Of a DNA stretch of 64,000 nt, positions 18,901 to 27,567 are shown one piece after another. Source of the DNA: F22 sp963675625 (GTDB lineage Bacteria; Bacteroidota; Bacteroidia; Bacteroidales; Bacteroidaceae); assembly GCA_963675625.1 (NCBI GenBank), contig OY776497.1, forward strand, positions 1,922,001-1,986,000, in the 5' to 3' direction. A program made the position numbers and the translations under genes. The notes beneath the pieces were generated by a model, which was given only the letters and a program-made list of their open reading frames with translations, was not told the origin of the DNA and did not search any database. Every line of letters starts with the position of its first letter. The first letter of the stretch is position 1.

Positions 18901-20034
18901 TTATGTAGGTTGTTTGAGCAAAACAATCATTTTTAATGCAAAGTCGAATAATACAATTTTTGCATTAGCATTTTGCTCAATATGTCGAATCGCTTCATCC
19001 ATTTCATGCATGAGTTGATAGATATTTCTCTCATTGACGAAACGTGCAAAGCGGCTACTAAATTCATTTTCTTCTGGTGTCATATAGTTTAGTTCTGACA
19101 ATCCAAAATTGTATATAAAATTCTCACGTACCATTGTTGATGCGTACTTAAAGAAGCGTATCTGTTCATCTCTAGTTAACTTCGAGAGAGTTTCACTCCA
19201 CATCTTCATGTCCTTTATTTTACGTGCATAACTCAAACGCATTAATTGAATAAAGTACTCTCTAAAATCAGCACGTTCATTGTCGGTACGTAGTAAGTCA
19301 TGTGCTGCGACCATGCTGCCTTGGGCTCTATGTGCAATTTGCATGGCCATAGTTTCCCCCATATGCTCTTCTTGCATCAATACATGGGCAATCACGTCTT
19401 GCGGTAAGCGTTGGAAAAGACGTTTTTGTACTCGACTCATAATGGTGTCAAGTATAGGCTCTTCATTATCTGTAACCAAAAGTAATACTGTGTCTCTAGG
19501 TGGTTCTTCCAAAATTTTTAGTATACCATTTGCACAGTTTGTGTGCATCAATTCTGGTAGCCACATAATCAATACTTTGTATCTCCCTTCGCTAGCAGAC
19601 AACATCAGATGTGATCGTATTTCCTGTCCCTCTTCGGTTGTGATTAAAGGTTGCTTAGCCCCTTGATTCATTATATCAATCCATTCCTTTAAGTCCAGAA
19701 AAGGATTGTTGAGTACAGCTTCCCTGAACTCATTCATATAATGATCACATATTTCGCGTTTACTTCCAGTGCTTACCTTAATAATAGGAAATGTAAGGTA
19801 CAGGTCTGGGTGCGCCAAGATGTCAAATTTTGCACAAGATGGGCAGTGCCCGCAAGCATCATCAGGTCCAGGATTTTCACAGCATAGATATCTTGCATAA
19901 GCAATGGCCATCGGTAATTTTCCTACTCCATTTGCTCCAGTAAACAATTGTGCGTGAGGCACATGATTCGCATGATACTCACGAATGAGTTGCGATTTTA
20001 ATGTTTCGTGTGCAAGAATATCTTTGAAATACAT
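18901..20034 (-). CDS. holB: DNA polymerase III delta-prime subunit
   Basis: A 377-residue clamp-loader subunit. GANGVGK (33-39) is the P-loop and the zinc module has cysteines near 52, 61, 64 and 67 (ACGHCPSCAKF). KVLIMWLPELMHTNCANGILKILEEPP is the sensor region shared with DnaX and HolB. It is in the same run as cdsA (26 bases upstream) and ricT. The synteny of holB next to a PSP1-domain gene is recurrent in bacteria. Confidence 0.9.
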   Translation of the reverse strand: MYFKDILAHETLKSQLIREYHANHVPHAQLFTGANGVGKLPMAIAYARYLCCENPGPDDACGHCPSCAKFDILAHPDLYLTFPIIKVSTGSKREICDHYMNEFREAVLNNPFLDLKEWIDIMNQGAKQPLITTEEGQEIRSHLMLSASEGRYKVLIMWLPELMHTNCANGILKILEEPPRDTVLLLVTDNEEPILDTIMSRVQKRLFQRLPQDVIAHVLMQEEHMGETMAMQIAHRAQGSMVAAHDLLRTDNERADFREYFIQLMRLSYARKIKDMKMWSETLSKLTRDEQIRFFKYASTMVRENFIYNFGLSELNYMTPEENEFSSRFARFVNERNIYQLMHEMDEAIRHIEQNANAKIVLFDFALKMIVLLKQPT

Positions 20035-20060
20035 GGTTTATATTGTTTGTACAAAACAAA

Positions 20061-20969
20061 TTAGTTGTTGCAGCTTACATGCTTAACCACTTCTTTGATC
20101 AATTCCATGACTTCAGGTGAAGTGACAAACATATATAAGGCAGCAGCAGGTATCGCTAGTAACGCGCTATCCATTCGGTCCATTAGGCCTCCGTGCCCAG
20201 GAAGCGTGTTGCCAGAATCTTTGATTCCTAAGTGACGTTTCAATAATGATTCGTTCAAATCTCCGTAGATTGATGCAGGTACTACAACTACTGCTAATCC
20301 AATCCACCTCCATAGCGGTTCTTGAATGTCAGACACTGTGTAAAAGAGATAGGCAGCAAGGATTGTTAATAACCCTCCACCGAAAGCTCCCTCCCATGAT
20401 TTTTTAGGACTCACACGAGGAAACAATGGGTGTCTTCCAATCAATGAACCTATGCAAAATGCACCTGTGTCATTTATCCATATAAAGATAAATACAGCTA
20501 GTGCAACTTCTGGGTAGTACGGTGCAAAACCTGCAGTTTCCCCTTTATAGTAAGCCAATACATTCAGCAATGAAAATGGTAATGCTACCATAAATTGTGT
20601 GAGTATATTATAGGCCCAGTTATGTATAGGATTTTCTTGTTTTTTGTACAATTCACGAAGCAGTACATACATTAAAAATCCTGCATAAGGGATGAAATAC
20701 AAAACAACACTTCTATCATCTTCGTCCCAACTGATTCCACGCATATAAAAATGCACAGCTAAGAAAAGATATATTCCCCAAAATGTTAGGGTGTTGACTG
20801 GTATATTTACACGTTTTTGTTGGTTTACCAACTGAGCAAGTTCACGTATAGTCAATCCACATAGTAGAGCAAAAACAAATGCAAAACTGTTTTCGTTCCA
20901 CAATGACCCTATGATGATAAAGGCAACAAATAAGCCTCCAGTAATGGCTCTTTGAATAATGTTTTTCAA
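20061..20969 (-). CDS. cdsA: Phosphatidate cytidylyltransferase
   Basis: A 302-residue integral membrane enzyme making CDP-diacylglycerol for phospholipid synthesis. It has about eight hydrophobic segments, the SPKKSWEGAFGG motif near residue 190 and the CDS signature near 235-275 (GDLNESLLKRHLGIKDSG, then GHGGLMDRMDS). It is 21 bases after ftsH on the same strand. Confidence 0.95.
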   Translation of the reverse strand: MKNIIQRAITGGLFVAFIIIGSLWNENSFAFVFALLCGLTIRELAQLVNQQKRVNIPVNTLTFWGIYLFLAVHFYMRGISWDEDDRSVVLYFIPYAGFLMYVLLRELYKKQENPIHNWAYNILTQFMVALPFSLLNVLAYYKGETAGFAPYYPEVALAVFIFIWINDTGAFCIGSLIGRHPLFPRVSPKKSWEGAFGGGLLTILAAYLFYTVSDIQEPLWRWIGLAVVVVPASIYGDLNESLLKRHLGIKDSGNTLPGHGGLMDRMDSALLAIPAAALYMFVTSPEVMELIKEVVKHVSCNN

Positions 20970-20990
20970 TCTTGTTCTTTTTAGGCAGTA

Positions 20991-23057
20991 TTATTCTTTA
21001 GGATCCGAAGACACATTCGCTTCAGTTGGAGCTGTTGGAATGGATTCTTCCGATGCAGTTGTTGCAGAATCTGATACTTTCTTCAATTCATCTGCTTTTT
21101 TCTTTGCTTCCTGTTGTAGAATCTCTTCCGAGCGTGATTTCCAAGGACGTTTACCGAAGATATTTTCAACATCAGCTGCAAGGATTACTTCTTTATCAAT
21201 GAGCAATTGCGCCAAAGCATGATGCTTATCTTTGTATTTTGTAAGCAAGTCTTTGGCACGTTGGTATTGTTCATCAATAATACGTTGCACCTCTTTGTCG
21301 ATAGATTCAGCAGTCTTTTCACTATATGGTTTAGTAAAACTGGTTGGATTGTTGTTGTAATAACTAATGTTAGGTAGTGATTCACTCATCCCTAAGTAAG
21401 CTACCATACCATAGGCTTGTTGAGTCACACGTTCCAAGTCATTCATGGCACCTGATGAGATACGTCCCAAGAATACTTCTTCAGCTGCACGTCCACCTAG
21501 CGTAGCACACATCTGATCAAGCATTTGTTCTTTAGTTGTAATTTGTCTTTCCTCTGGAAGATACCATGCAGCACCTAAAGCTTGTCCACGAGGTACGATC
21601 GTTACTTTTATCAACGGATTGGCATGTTCCAATACCCAAGATAGTGAAGCATGTCCCGATTCATGAATTGCAATAGAATGTCTTTCAGATTCAGTTGTAA
21701 TCTTAGTTTTCTTTTCTAGTCCACCCACAATACGGTCAATGGCATCATGAAAATCTTGCATGTCAACTAATTTCTTGTCGTGGCGTGCAGCAATTAGTGC
21801 AGCTTCGTTACATACATTAGCGATATCTGCTCCAGAGAAACCTGGCGTTTGTCTACATAACAATTCAGTATCCACTTCCTCAGCTAGTTTGAGTGGCTTA
21901 AGATGAACAGCAAAGACTTCTTTACGTTCGTTCAAATCTGGAAGATCCACATGGATTTGACGGTCGAAACGTCCTGCACGTAGCAAGGCCTTGTCTAAGA
22001 TTTCTACTCGGTTGGTTGCAGCAAGGATGATGATACCACTATTATTCCCAAAACCGTCCATCTCTGTGAGCAGTTGGTTTAGGGTATTCTCGCGTTCATC
22101 GTTTCCGTTAGTCATGTTGTTTTTACCACGTTCACGACCTACTGCATCAATCTCATCAATGAAGATGATACAAGGTGCTTTTTCTTGTGCTTGCTTGAAT
22201 AAGTCACGTACACGTGAAGCACCAACACCCACAAACATTTCCACAAAGTCACTACCCGCCAACGAGAAGAAAGGCACATTTGCTTCTCCAGCGACAGCCT
22301 TTGCCAAAAGAGTTTTACCTGTTCCAGGAGGGCCTACAAGGAGAGCACCTTTGGGGATCTTACCACCTAGATTGGTGTATTTCTGAGGGGCCTTTAAGAA
22401 TTCAACGATTTCTTCAACCTCTTGTTTCGCTTCGGCCAGTCCAGCCACATCCTTGAAGGTAATATTGACTTGAGTGTTTTTATCAAATAGTTTGGCTTTT
22501 GATTTGCCCACGTTGAAAATGCCACCACCGACACCTCCACCGCTAGAACTACCTCCCATACGACGCATCATAAACCATGTCATTAACACAATAAGTAGGA
22601 TAGGGAAGGCGATACTCATGAGTGGTCCCCAATAATCTTGTCGTTTGTCGTAGTCAACACTTCCAGTAAAGACTTCTCTTTTTTGAGCGTCATCCAAGTA
22701 TTGAGCTAGCATCTCACGTGATGGAGCTTCTGTAAGGATGTATGCTTTGCCTTGGTGTTTTTTTGTTTCGAAAACTTCTGGGATATATTCTGTCTTTATT
22801 TCTGCTTGTACGGTATTGTCATCATAGCCCGTTACATCTTTGATATATCCCTTATTGATGTATTCTTTGAATTCACTGTATCCTACACGTTTGGTTACCC
22901 CTTCTTGTCCATTGAAAAGAAAAAGTGCTAAAGCCGCTACAGCTATTGCAATGTACATCCAGCTTAAGCTAAATCTTGGCACCTTATTAGGTCCAGCTGG
23001 TGTTTTGCGGCTACCAGGATTGTTCTCTTGGTTACCAAATGGATTATTATTTGCCAT
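20991..23057 (-). CDS. ftsH: ATP-dependent zinc metalloprotease FtsH
   Basis: A 688-residue membrane-bound AAA+ protease. It has two membrane segments (about 30-48 and 130-150) flanking a periplasmic domain, Walker A GPPGTGKT near 240, Walker B IIFIDEIDAVG, the second region of homology ATNRVEILDKALLRAGRFD and the zinc site HESGH near 463. It degrades misassembled membrane proteins and regulatory substrates. The C-terminal 40 residues are low complexity (Ala, Glu, Ser, Thr). Gap to rsfS upstream is 23 bases. Confidence 0.97.
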   Translation of the reverse strand: MANNNPFGNQENNPGSRKTPAGPNKVPRFSLSWMYIAIAVAALALFLFNGQEGVTKRVGYSEFKEYINKGYIKDVTGYDDNTVQAEIKTEYIPEVFETKKHQGKAYILTEAPSREMLAQYLDDAQKREVFTGSVDYDKRQDYWGPLMSIAFPILLIVLMTWFMMRRMGGSSSGGGVGGGIFNVGKSKAKLFDKNTQVNITFKDVAGLAEAKQEVEEIVEFLKAPQKYTNLGGKIPKGALLVGPPGTGKTLLAKAVAGEANVPFFSLAGSDFVEMFVGVGASRVRDLFKQAQEKAPCIIFIDEIDAVGRERGKNNMTNGNDERENTLNQLLTEMDGFGNNSGIIILAATNRVEILDKALLRAGRFDRQIHVDLPDLNERKEVFAVHLKPLKLAEEVDTELLCRQTPGFSGADIANVCNEAALIAARHDKKLVDMQDFHDAIDRIVGGLEKKTKITTESERHSIAIHESGHASLSWVLEHANPLIKVTIVPRGQALGAAWYLPEERQITTKEQMLDQMCATLGGRAAEEVFLGRISSGAMNDLERVTQQAYGMVAYLGMSESLPNISYYNNNPTSFTKPYSEKTAESIDKEVQRIIDEQYQRAKDLLTKYKDKHHALAQLLIDKEVILAADVENIFGKRPWKSRSEEILQQEAKKKADELKKVSDSATTASEESIPTAPTEANVSSDPKE

Positions 23058-23080
23058 TGTTGTTCGTTTTAATTGCTACT

Positions 23081-23434
23081 TTAATCTATGGTTTCAATGT
23101 CACTTATGACTGCATCTGCCCACATCGTTTCTAATTGATAGTGGTCTCTTGCTTCAGGCAGAAAAAGATGTACCATGACATCGCCGTAATCCATTGCTAC
23201 CCATTCACAATTTTCTAAACCTTGAACAGCTATGGGACTTTCATCCATAGTTTTTCGTCCTTCTTCTTTGATGCTGTCTACAAGGGCGCGTAGTTGATTG
23301 GGAGAATTGCCTTCGCATACGACGAAAAATTGGCAAATAGTGTCCTCTATTTTTGTTAAATCACATACAACGATACCTCGTCCTTTTTTTTCTTGAATTC
23401 CAGTTATAATACTATCTACTAATTTATGCTTCAT
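23081..23434 (-). CDS. rsfS: Ribosome silencing factor RsfS
   Basis: A 117-residue protein of the RsfS/Iojap family that binds ribosomal protein L14 and blocks subunit joining. The core KGRGIVVCDLTKIEDTICQFFVVCEG and the C-terminal WVAMDYGDVMVHLF are diagnostic. The frame is open to 23482, but the ATG at 23434 (MKHKLVDSI) gives the usual length. First gene of a six-gene minus-strand run ending in gldH. A TATCTTTG box on the minus strand at 23524-23531 may be the promoter. Confidence 0.92.
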   Translation of the reverse strand: MKHKLVDSIITGIQEKKGRGIVVCDLTKIEDTICQFFVVCEGNSPNQLRALVDSIKEEGRKTMDESPIAVQGLENCEWVAMDYGDVMVHLFLPEARDHYQLETMWADAVISDIETID

Positions 23435-23523
23435 ATTTAAAGTTTGAATGATATATTGTCCCTGATAAATAGCTAAAGTCATGCCAAAGCCAATGGCACT
23501 TTAATGAAAGGACAATTATGATG

Positions 23524-23531
23524 CAAAGATA
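23524..23531 (-). promoter_or_regulatory. Candidate -7 box for the rsfS-ftsH-cdsA run
   Basis: TATCTTTG on the minus strand, about 90 bases upstream of the rsfS start. No good TTTG is found 19-21 bases further upstream, so only the -7 element is supported. Confidence 0.45.
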
Positions 23532-23641
23532 GCAGAATATTTGTATCTTTCGCCATATTCAAGTCTTAAATAGGACCAGTTAATATGGAATTGTTTCAAA
23601 GAAAAGTGTAAATATATTTTTTAGAAAAAACGAATAAAATA

Positions 23642-23673
23642 TTTGGGTTGTATTTTAAAACTGCTTATCTTTG
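23642..23673 (+). promoter_or_regulatory. Promoter of the tRNA-Gln/tRNA-Arg unit
   Basis: TTTG at 23642-23645 and TATCTTTG at 23666-23673 are 20 bases apart and end 29 bases before tRNA-Gln. Confidence 0.8.
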
Positions 23674-23702
23674 CACACGCATTAGAGAAAAGATGCCATG
23701 TA

Positions 23703-23773
23703 TGGGCTATGGTGTAATGGTAACACTACAGATTCTGGGCCTGTCATTCAAGGTTCGAATCCTTGTAGCCCAA
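23703..23773 (+). tRNA. tRNA-Gln (CUG)
   Basis: A 71-base cloverleaf: acceptor TGGGCTA pairs with TAGCCCA (a U1-A72 start, as in tRNA-Gln), the D arm is GTG/CAC, the anticodon loop is TTCTGGG with anticodon CTG and the T loop is TTCGAAT. The top pair of the anticodon stem, A31-C39, is a mismatch. No other anticodon gives a U33 in the correct place. Confidence 0.85.
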
Positions 23774-23841
23774 CCCAATGCGAGTCTCGATAACGCCAGT
23801 TGTTGAGACTTTTGTTTTATATGGCTGATCTTACTCACAAT

Positions 23842-23913
23842 GGCCCTGTAGTTCAACGAATAGAATAGCGGTTTCCGGTACCGTAGATAGGGGTTTGATT
23901 CCCCTCGGGGCTA
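23842..23913 (+). tRNA. tRNA-Arg (CCG)
   Basis: A 72-base cloverleaf with acceptor GGCCCTG against CGGGGCT (terminal G-U), anticodon stem GCGGT/ACCGT, loop TTCCGGT with anticodon CCG and T arm AGGGG-TTTGATT-CCCCT. It is 68 bases after tRNA-Gln, so the two are probably transcribed together. Confidence 0.88.
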
Positions 23914-23990
23914 CATAATGTACCACTCAGTGGAGTTGATACCATTATGAATACATCTACTATATCCAACTCACTTTGTATTTGATAAGT

Positions 23991-24021
23991 TTTGAATATT
24001 CGTATAAACTACCTATATTTA
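23991..24021 (+). promoter_or_regulatory. Candidate promoter of the DoxX gene
   Basis: TTTG at 23991-23994, then 19 bases, then TATATTTA (one mismatch to TAnnTTTG) at 24014-24021, about 60 bases before the DoxX start. Confidence 0.45.
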
Positions 24022-24083
24022 CGCCATATAGTCTTCACTATATATTTGATATATTAAACTACTAATTGAAAAATGAAAACGTT

Positions 24084-24512
24084 ATGGAAAAAATAAAAAA
24101 TGGGAATATTTTAGATAGAAATGTCGATTTAGGGTTATTGCTCCTTCGTGTTCCTCTGGGTATAATGATGCTGCTTCATGGAGTTGCTAAGCTTATGGGA
24201 GGACTAGGTTTTATAAAAGAAATCTTGTTTAAAGAAGGCTTCCCTGAATTTTTGGCTTACGGTGTAGTTGTTGGAGAAGTCTTAGCTCCTATAGCCATCA
24301 TTATCGGATTTAAAACCCGTGTGGCATCAGCCATTTTTGCCTTTAATTGTTTCGCCGCTGCATGGCTAGTACATAGTCATCAATTTATTTCGCTCAATGA
24401 AACTGGAGGATGGGCGGTTGAATTGTTAGGGCTATATTTCTTTGGTGCTCTTGCTTTGGTCTTTACAGGAGGTGGACAGTATAGCTTGTCTCGAAATTCA
24501 TTGTTTGACTAA
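24084..24512 (+). CDS. DoxX family membrane protein
   Basis: A 142-residue protein with four hydrophobic segments (about 15-35, 50-75, 80-100 and 110-135) and the DoxX-typical LLLLRVPLGIMMLLHGVAKL. DoxX proteins are small quinone- or redox-related membrane proteins of unclear role. The ATG at 24084 is preferred over an in-frame TTG at 24066. A strong bidirectional terminator follows. Confidence 0.85.
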   Translation: MEKIKNGNILDRNVDLGLLLLRVPLGIMMLLHGVAKLMGGLGFIKEILFKEGFPEFLAYGVVVGEVLAPIAIIIGFKTRVASAIFAFNCFAAAWLVHSHQFISLNETGGWAVELLGLYFFGALALVFTGGGQYSLSRNSLFD

Positions 24513-24524
24513 CATATAATGATT

Positions 24525-24565
24525 AAAAATCGGCCTTAGGATACTTCATCCTAAGGCCGATTTTC
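24525..24565. terminator. Bidirectional terminator between doxX and the HU-like gene
   Basis: AAAATCGGCCTTAGGAT and its exact complement ATCCTAAGGCCGATTTT flank a 5-base loop (ACTTC). A-runs on one side and T-runs on the other serve both convergent genes. Confidence 0.9.
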
Positions 24566-24568
24566 TGT

Positions 24569-25030
24569 TTATTCTTCATGGATTTTGTTGTTGTTTCGTA
24601 TCTTTTTGGGCCATGGGTATAAGTTGGATTTTTCGAAAGTGAAATCTTTGGTTAAAGCACAAATATGTTTCTGCTTATGATTTTTTGTGTACTCTGATCT
24701 ATACATCACGTTGACCTTTTTGATCTGTTTTGAGTTTACTAACTCTGGAGATTCGACTCCTTCACCTTTGCAATCTAGTGTTGGAAAAAAACTACCCAAT
24801 CCTGCGAGTCTAACAATTTGTCCGTTGGCAAAGTGGTGATGCATAATCAGGGGTAGGTTGGTCAATACGCAAAAAACGGAGCCTGTATCGATGGACGATA
24901 ATTCAGCGAGTTCGCGAGCAATTTGGTTCGTGTAAACCACATCTCCTTTTGTTCTTACGATACTAGGGTAATACAATCTCTTTTTGGTAATGCCAGAAGT
25001 TTTCGCAATTGGCTTGAACTTAATACTCAT
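24569..25030 (-). CDS. HU/IHF-like DNA-binding protein
   Basis: A 153-residue protein of the Bacteroidales histone-like family. The N-terminal 110 or so residues follow the HU fold (RELAELSSIDTGSVFCVLTN, GQIVRLAGLGSFFPTL), with the strand-loop-strand DNA arm region near 70-95. The basic C-terminal tail is about 40 residues. The ATG at 25030 (MSIKFKPIAK) is chosen over the more distal one at 25087. A cluster of ATGTACAT palindromes lies 125 bases upstream and could be part of its control region. These proteins shape the nucleoid. Confidence 0.85.
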   Translation of the reverse strand: MSIKFKPIAKTSGITKKRLYYPSIVRTKGDVVYTNQIARELAELSSIDTGSVFCVLTNLPLIMHHHFANGQIVRLAGLGSFFPTLDCKGEGVESPELVNSKQIKKVNVMYRSEYTKNHKQKHICALTKDFTFEKSNLYPWPKKIRNNNKIHEE

Positions 25031-25153
25031 AATTTGAATGTTGTTAGGGGTTATTGTACGCACACGAAGATACGAATTTATCCCCAAAAGCTACTCTTTA
25101 AACTGAGAATATTAAGTCTTAATATTGTTGAAAAATATTTGCTTGATGAAGCG

Positions 25154-25245
25154 GAAGTATAGATGTACATCTATAAAAATATAAATGTACATGTATGGGG
25201 GCATAAATCTATATTTACACTCGCATATATGTACATTTATACTTC
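25154..25245. repeat. Cluster of ATGTACAT palindromes inside an inverted repeat
   Basis: ATGTACAT occurs three times (25163-25170, 25185-25192, 25229-25236). The first is the centre of the perfect 14-base palindrome TAGATGTACATCTA (25160-25173). The outer copies form 17-base inverted arms, 25154-25170 and 25229-25245, with one mismatch. The block lies between the HU-like and apbE genes, with no coding capacity. It resembles a multi-site operator, but no protein is known to me for it. Confidence 0.6.
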
Positions 25246-25293
25246 TTGCCCTTAAATTGTGAGGGCTATGTCCTACCTTAATAAGTCCTTTGT

Positions 25294-26328
25294 TTACTTA
25301 ACGACAGCGCTCTTTAATGTAGGAGAGATATACAGCTGATTATTACTATCCCCATCGGCATAGATTAAGCACGCTTTGATCTCAGGATGCTTAGTGATAT
25401 ACTCCTTAGCTTTTTCCAATCCCATCACCATAAAGGCCGTAGCTGTTGCATCGGCTGTTAAACAATCTGGCGCAACGACAGTGGCCGACAAGACACTGTG
25501 CTGTACAGGATATCCAGTGCGGGGATCTATTGTGTGAGCGTATTTCTTCCCATTTTTATAATAGAAGTTACGATAATTGCCCGATGTAGCCATCCCACAG
25601 TTTGATAATTGTAGTATCAACTCCAACTCGTTCTTGACTTGTAAGCTATCGTCAATAGGTTTGTCCACCCCTATACGCCAATTGCCCGAATTGGGACGTT
25701 CTCCGCTAAGAGTCACTTCGCCTCCAATTTCGACCATGAAGTTTTTTACCCCTTGTCGGCGTAGGTAATCACCCACAACGTCACAAGCATATCCTTTGGC
25801 TATCGCCGAGCAGTCTAGCATCATAGCAGGATCTGCTTTTTCAATGCGGTTATCAGCAGTTAGATGTATTTTTTTGTACCCCACGTATTGAAGTAGGCTG
25901 TCTATCTGAGTGGCTGTTAAGTCTTTGCCAGACTTAAATCCAAATCCCCATGTGTTGACCAAAGGAGCTACTGTAATATCAAAGGCCCCATCGGTAGCTG
26001 CAGAAATCGTTTGTGCGCGATGAAACACTTTTAGAAATAAAGAATCGAGAGTCACCGAATCGTTATTATTGATATGTGTGATAACCGATTGTTTGTTGAA
26101 CGGAGACAATGAATTGTCCACGCGTTTCATCTCGTTTCTAATCCCTTGATGTAAATCTTCCGTATATTGATAAGTGATGTGGTAGAAAGTGCCAAATATC
26201 ATCCCCTCATTGTGGTGATAACTTGATGGCGCTTTAATACTGTGTGTATGAACCACATATATTGCACCTATTACAAGTACAATAAGCCATAAAGAATAGC
26301 GTAGTATTTTTTTCTGTTCCTGTTTCAT
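25294..26328 (-). CDS. apbE: FAD:protein FMN transferase (ApbE family)
   Basis: A 344-residue flavin transferase that attaches FMN to threonine in proteins such as Na+-NQR subunits. It has one N-terminal membrane anchor (about 9-26), GTFYHITYQ near 46, LDCSAIAKGYACD near 170, the DPRTGYPVQHS motif and DATATAFMVMG with metal-binding residues. It acts in the periplasm. It precedes the palindrome cluster and is 11 bases after the DUF6048-type gene, with which it may be co-transcribed. Confidence 0.93.
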   Translation of the reverse strand: MKQEQKKILRYSLWLIVLVIGAIYVVHTHSIKAPSSYHHNEGMIFGTFYHITYQYTEDLHQGIRNEMKRVDNSLSPFNKQSVITHINNNDSVTLDSLFLKVFHRAQTISAATDGAFDITVAPLVNTWGFGFKSGKDLTATQIDSLLQYVGYKKIHLTADNRIEKADPAMMLDCSAIAKGYACDVVGDYLRRQGVKNFMVEIGGEVTLSGERPNSGNWRIGVDKPIDDSLQVKNELELILQLSNCGMATSGNYRNFYYKNGKKYAHTIDPRTGYPVQHSVLSATVVAPDCLTADATATAFMVMGLEKAKEYITKHPEIKACLIYADGDSNNQLYISPTLKSAVVK

Positions 26329-26339
26329 CCTTTTATTGA

Positions 26340-27107
26340 TTAGAATGGTAATGTATAAATAATATTGTAGGTAAAACCAAAGTTATTGCTTTTGTTTTCT
26401 CCCATGCCTGGGATAATATACGGTGTGGCATGCTCATCTTCTGATATACTCAATGGTAAGCGATAACGGAAATCCCATCCCATAAGAATAGGGCCTACGA
26501 TGCGTGCTTGTACACCAATTAGAAATTCTGCCCAATGTGCAGTTGCTTTAATATCCTTGTAGCTAAAAGGAACTTCTCCATCCCAGATAGGATCTGTAAA
26601 AGGAGCACTCCATACATCATAACTGAAACTAGAGAAACCATATCGTGCCCCAATAAACAAGTGGCTGTCATGGCGTTTCTTCCAGTGTAAGTTATAGTCG
26701 GCCCCAATGCGGATATAAGGTGAACGATCTATTTTGTAATGTAGTCCTTCTTCTGAATCATCACACATACCCATACCTAATTCGACAACTGGATATAAAC
26801 GGTAGTTGAGGTTAACTTTAAGGCCCACTTGCGTGTTCATATAATTACGACCAAAATAGTGGCTCATAGGACTGTAGATATCAAAAGTGACTTCTGCACC
26901 TTCATATTTAGTCCATTTTTGCCATGTCGTCAGGGAATCCTTTTTCTCCATAAAGTGTTTTTCGCCTTGTGGGAGGGGCTGCTGGCGATTGGGAGATAAT
27001 CCTTTGGGCTTATTTTTAGGATTTTGCGCATAAGCGGCTAATCCTGTGAATAACAATAGTACGACTACCCAAAAAACTTTAGTAATAGAGTTTGATATTT
27101 TGTGCAT
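26340..27107 (-). CDS. DUF6048-type outer-membrane beta-barrel-like protein
   Basis: A 255-residue secreted protein: signal peptide with a cleavable AYAQ site near residue 27, a short polar linker, then alternating aromatic beta strands ending in phenylalanine (YTLPF), the pattern of a small outer-membrane barrel. I assign it to the Bacteroidales DUF6048 family from memory of its pairing with the preceding DUF6452-type gene. No function is known. Its start overlaps the previous gene by 29 bases. Confidence 0.65.
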   Translation of the reverse strand: MHKISNSITKVFWVVVLLLFTGLAAYAQNPKNKPKGLSPNRQQPLPQGEKHFMEKKDSLTTWQKWTKYEGAEVTFDIYSPMSHYFGRNYMNTQVGLKVNLNYRLYPVVELGMGMCDDSEEGLHYKIDRSPYIRIGADYNLHWKKRHDSHLFIGARYGFSSFSYDVWSAPFTDPIWDGEVPFSYKDIKATAHWAEFLIGVQARIVGPILMGWDFRYRLPLSISEDEHATPYIIPGMGENKSNNFGFTYNIIYTLPF

Positions 27108-27567
27108 CGGTTTCTTTAATTAATTTGTTGACAATCTCTACTCTAGCCAGTTGATGTGCTGTGTACTTCACGTCTTCAATGTTGCAATAGATCGCTTTAC
27201 CACACTCCATGCTGATATACACGGGAGTACGTGTATAATATATACTCAGAGTGTCGTAACTGATTATGGCATCTGTAGAGGTATATTTAAATACATAGAC
27301 GGTGCTGTCTCTTGTTTCATCAACCGGGAGCGACAAGCTGCTTACACTGCTTTCTTGGTTGATTAATACCGAATCAGTATCGAAGGCTGTTACGGTCAAT
27401 TCGTTAAGAGCAATGTCTGTGCCCCCGTCATTATTATGGCAACTGATTCCTATATATCCACGGTCATTGCGAAGACACGTCTCTTCATTACAACTCTGAA
27501 TGACTAGTCCAAGCATGCCACAGAAGATACAAGCGAGAGGAGTCCATAAAAACCAAAGTTTCTTCAT
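27079..27567 (-). CDS. DUF6452-type lipoprotein
   Basis: A 162-residue protein with a lipoprotein-like signal (VIQSC, cysteine near 26) and a beta-rich domain with conserved cysteines. It resembles the DUF6452 family found next to DUF6048 genes in Bacteroidales. Its ATG overlaps the glycosyltransferase stop by one base (TAATG), and its end overlaps the next gene by 29 bases, so this is a tightly coupled transcript. Function unknown. Confidence 0.6.
   Translation of the reverse strand: MKKLWFLWTPLACIFCGMLGLVIQSCNEETCLRNDRGYIGISCHNNDGGTDIALNELTVTAFDTDSVLINQESSVSSLSLPVDETRDSTVYVFKYTSTDAIISYDTLSIYYTRTPVYISMECGKAIYCNIEDVKYTAHQLARVEIVNKLIKETDAQNIKLYY

Noticed and set aside
21991..22456. Plus-strand ORFs inside ftsH
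   Set aside because: Shadows of the conserved AAA+ domain on the opposite strand, with no start signals or family resemblance.
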